NCBI GenBank assembly: GCA_949715645.1
Contig: OX454526.1
Location: forward strand, 309,933,195-309,997,194
DNA length: 64,000 nucleotides
Reading direction: 5' to 3'
From: Portevinia maculata
Lineage: Eukaryota; Arthropoda; Insecta; Diptera; Syrphidae
Part shown: in pieces, positions 61,680 to 64,000 of the stretch
Layout of the letters: every line of letters starts with the position of its first letter
Position numbering within the stretch: the first letter of the stretch is position 1
The notes under the pieces: model-generated
Told to the model about the DNA's origin: nothing
The model's input: only the letters and a program-made list of their open reading frames with translations
Database searches by the model: none
Translations under genes and position numbers: made by a program

Positions 61680-62070
61680 TGTCGACAATGGATAATGAAG
61701 TGTTGATCGAATGCTCGAATTAACGTCCATTGGCATTAGTAATTTGGGTAAATTGCAACAGGATTCTGACGAAAACAAACACGTCCACAAGGATGAAGAA
61801 GAATCCATGGAGGTCAGAGGCAGAGGTTTCTTCCACCGAGGGCGAAGAAATACCCCCATCCAGGAAGAAGAATTTCGGCAGGTACCTGCTAAAAGCGGAA
61901 AAAATCCGATAGCACTCCACCAACACCCATTTCAGTAGTAGCTGCAACACCAACAACAAAACCAACAATATCAAAACCACCAACAACAAAGCAAACAACC
62001 ACTAATCACCCAAGACCAACAACACCTTCATCAGCTACGCCTTCTACATCAGCAAATGTCCAACAACAAC
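61680..62070 (+). pseudogene. LINE ORF1-like low-complexity segment
   Basis: A frame from 61711 reads NLGKLQQDSDENKHVHKDEE, RGRGFFHRGRRNTPIQEEEF, followed by CAACAA-rich sequence up to the edge of duplication unit 2. The Arg-rich then Gln/Thr-rich make-up resembles the front of some LINE ORF1 proteins. Weak assignment. Confidence 0.35.
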
Positions 62071-63236
62071 AGGACTAAAGTCATACACTTCAAACAGATA
62101 AGTGATCGCCTAGCTGTGATCCACATCAAAGCTACATTTCAAAACATAAGCCTAACATGTGCACACGCCCCCACCGATTTAGGGAGGAGATTTATGACCT
62201 CCTGGCTGGAGCCTATGGAGCCTGTCCGAAGTACGATATCAAAGTTGTTGTGCTCAGGGATTTTTATTCCAAAGTCGGAAAGGAAAACATCTTCGACGGA
62301 TTAGTTGGTAGGCACAGCCTCCACGACACGATAAAAGATCATTAATCGATTTTGCAGCAGCCCGTATTGCGGTGATAAGTAGCACTAGGTTTGCAAGGTT
62401 CAGGATCCACACAGCAACCTGGCGCTCTCCAGATTGTCGAACTGCCAACCAAATCGACCATGTGCTAATCGATGCGAGGCACGTATCCAACTTCTTAAAC
62501 GTGCACACATTTCGAGGATAAACGTCGACTCTGACCATTTTCTTGTAGCGGCTAAATTTAGAGCTCAACTGTCCAAGGAGAAGATGCCGCGAACTGCTCA
62601 AAAGAAGAAATTCGACGTTGGACGCGTTAGCACACCTGGAGTAGGCAGAGTCTACAGAGAGCGTAGGAGGGAGAGACTCTCCTCTGTGCACTCACCACCC
62701 ACAAGCCCCAACAATATGTGGAACCGTATCCCGACATCATTAAAGAGGTAGCCGAGGCCACCGTAGGATACCAGCCATCCCAGAGAAAAAGCCCGCAGTA
62801 TGAAAACGTAAGCCGCCGGCTCTGATGGCTTACCAGCGGAGCTTTTCAAATACGGAGGTGATGTTTTGGTTGGGCACATCCACCCAATCAGCAACCAACA
62901 ATGGGTGCAAATAAACATGCCCGATGACTGGAATCTCAAAGCCGCATATGGCCCGTGTACAAGAAAGGCGATCCTATGTCTTGCAAGAACTATCGAGGCA
63001 TATCCCTGCTAAATGTCGCATATAAGATCCTATCCAATGTATACTGTGTGAACGTCTCAATCCGTTCTGCAACGCACTAATCGGCACGTACCAGTGTTGC
63101 TTCCGGCCCGGTAGATTGACTGCTATCGCGGATCCCAGAGCGCTTGGTCTGGAGAACTGGAAGCAGCGTGCCCGAGATCGGAGAGGATGGAAAGCTGCAG
63201 TGTTTCAGGCAGAGACCCTTCACGGAGCCCGTTAAG
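62071..63236 (+). pseudogene. LINE remnant, copy 2
   Basis: Same coding pieces as copy 1 from TKVIHFKQISDRLAVIHIKA to RALGLENWKQRARDRRGWKA, with the same internal deletion and the same frame changes. The first endonuclease residues present in copy 1 are replaced by CAACAACA sequence. Confidence 0.82.
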
Positions 63237-64000
63237 TAAAAGTAAGTTACCTACCTTGGAGTAAACATGAACTCCAAAAATGACACCTTAGTGGAGATCA
63301 GATCATGAATTACCTTAGAAATATATGGGTTAAAACTCTTCACTCGAAGAACAAAGTACATGCTCTATCGAACTTTACTTTTGCCGAGTGCTGTTCGATA
63401 TGTAGGAAAGGGGAGCTAATATTGGGTTCATTTGAAAAAAATACTCCGTCGGATATTTGGTTCTGTGTGCGAGCACGGCGAATGGAGGAGAAGATAAAAC
63501 CGCGAACCTTATGAGCTGTCCCAAGATGTGGCAACATTGAATGAACGACTCATAGTTTGTAACATACCTTAATGAAAAATCTTTTCCAACAAGGTGGTAA
63601 ACTTCCGACACAAATTTGGTGTGCAAACTAAGATGGTAAACGTGAAAAACTTGTTCAACCAATAAGCGGTCGAGATGCAGTGAGGTGCCCTAATTTGAAC
63701 AAAGCTTGACGACTAGTATGTTGCATTTTGTACAACATTGTACAACACCGAATAGACACTGGAGATGCAAGATCTCCCGACGATTAGGGGAAGGTGTTCT
63801 ACCTTGGTCAGAATGACTTCTTGGCAAAATACTACGCATACAAAAAGCTGCTCTTTTGTGAAATATTCCCCTTCTGTTAATTTTAAATTTGTTTGTGGAT
63901 GTCAAGTAAAAGTAAGTAAGGATGTCAGGCTGTACGTGTCTAAAGGAAAATTGATTTGGACTACCGAAACAATTTTTTTTTCTTTTTAACTTTCTTTTAT
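62071..64000 (+). repeat. direct duplication, unit 2 (runs off the window)
   Basis: Equals 56200-58129 base for base wherever compared. It continues to the last base of the window, so its true length is unknown (at least 1930 bases). Confidence 0.9.

Noticed and set aside
1..64000. CRISPR arrays, operons or ribosome-binding sites
   Set aside because: The window is eukaryotic. The tandem repeats seen are DINE modules, microsatellites and a minisatellite.

Overview
This is an AT-rich (my estimate, not computed) eukaryotic window from an insect, most likely a higher fly (Diptera) and plausibly a tephritid-type fruit fly. The grounds are intron-split genes, a sestrin closest in kind to the fly form, fly-type non-LTR retrotransposons, a mariner, DINE-1/Helentron-like elements with a GTCC/GGAC microsatellite core, and SINEs whose head is a recognisable dipteran 5S rRNA. 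I see no bacterial features, operons or CRISPR. The species is an inference. Nothing was searched against a database.

Host genes. (1) A plus-strand gene of unknown identity has its 3' four coding exons at 1286-4625, with splice phases that close exactly. (2) Sestrin (Sesn) lies on the minus strand at 12383-21366 with seven coding exons. The two short C-terminal exons sit beyond a 5.2 kb intron filled with transposons. The N-terminal exon or exons were not securely found. The two genes are convergent. (3) A possible terminal exon of a third plus-strand gene lies at 30013-30121. The rest is essentially mobile DNA and its debris.

Layout. 0-7.7 kb: the unknown gene with SINEs in its introns, then unassigned sequence. 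7.8-9.1 kb: a complete but broken mariner. 9.5-11.5 kb: a nested MITE in a repeat of a kind I know from Lepidoptera, and a degraded LINE. 12.4-21.4 kb: Sestrin, whose introns hold PIF/Harbinger copies (MADF and DDE genes), LINE fragments and DINE-like repeats. 22.7-23.6 kb: a broken transposase of an unnamed family. 24.0-27.0 kb: a composite with arms of about 0.7 kb in inverted orientation around a Pif1-type (Helentron) helicase. 27.5-32.5 kb: SINE, MITE, pogo-like and LTR-like pieces. 32.9-37.7 kb: a CR1/Daphne-like LINE broken by a MITE and a DINE-like element. 37.7-40.5 kb: more LINE debris. 43.3-44.3 kb: a pogo-like element carrying a nested tRNA-headed SINE. 44.6-49.7 kb: a near-complete R1-clade LINE inserted in a DINE hairpin. 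50.3-52.7 kb: a transposon with hAT-like ends and an unclassified transposase. 54.8-64.0 kb: MITEs, LINE fragments, a CAA minisatellite, and an apparently identical repeat of at least 1.93 kb (56200 and 62071 onward).

The window shows layered nesting. DINE/Helentron elements serve both as invaders (of LINEs and the Sestrin introns) and as targets (of the R1-clade LINE). The most distinctive points are the palindromic helicase element, the SINE family that appears with either a 5S or a tRNA head, the hAT-ended element with an unplaced transposase, and the leucine-pocket residues visible in Sestrin.
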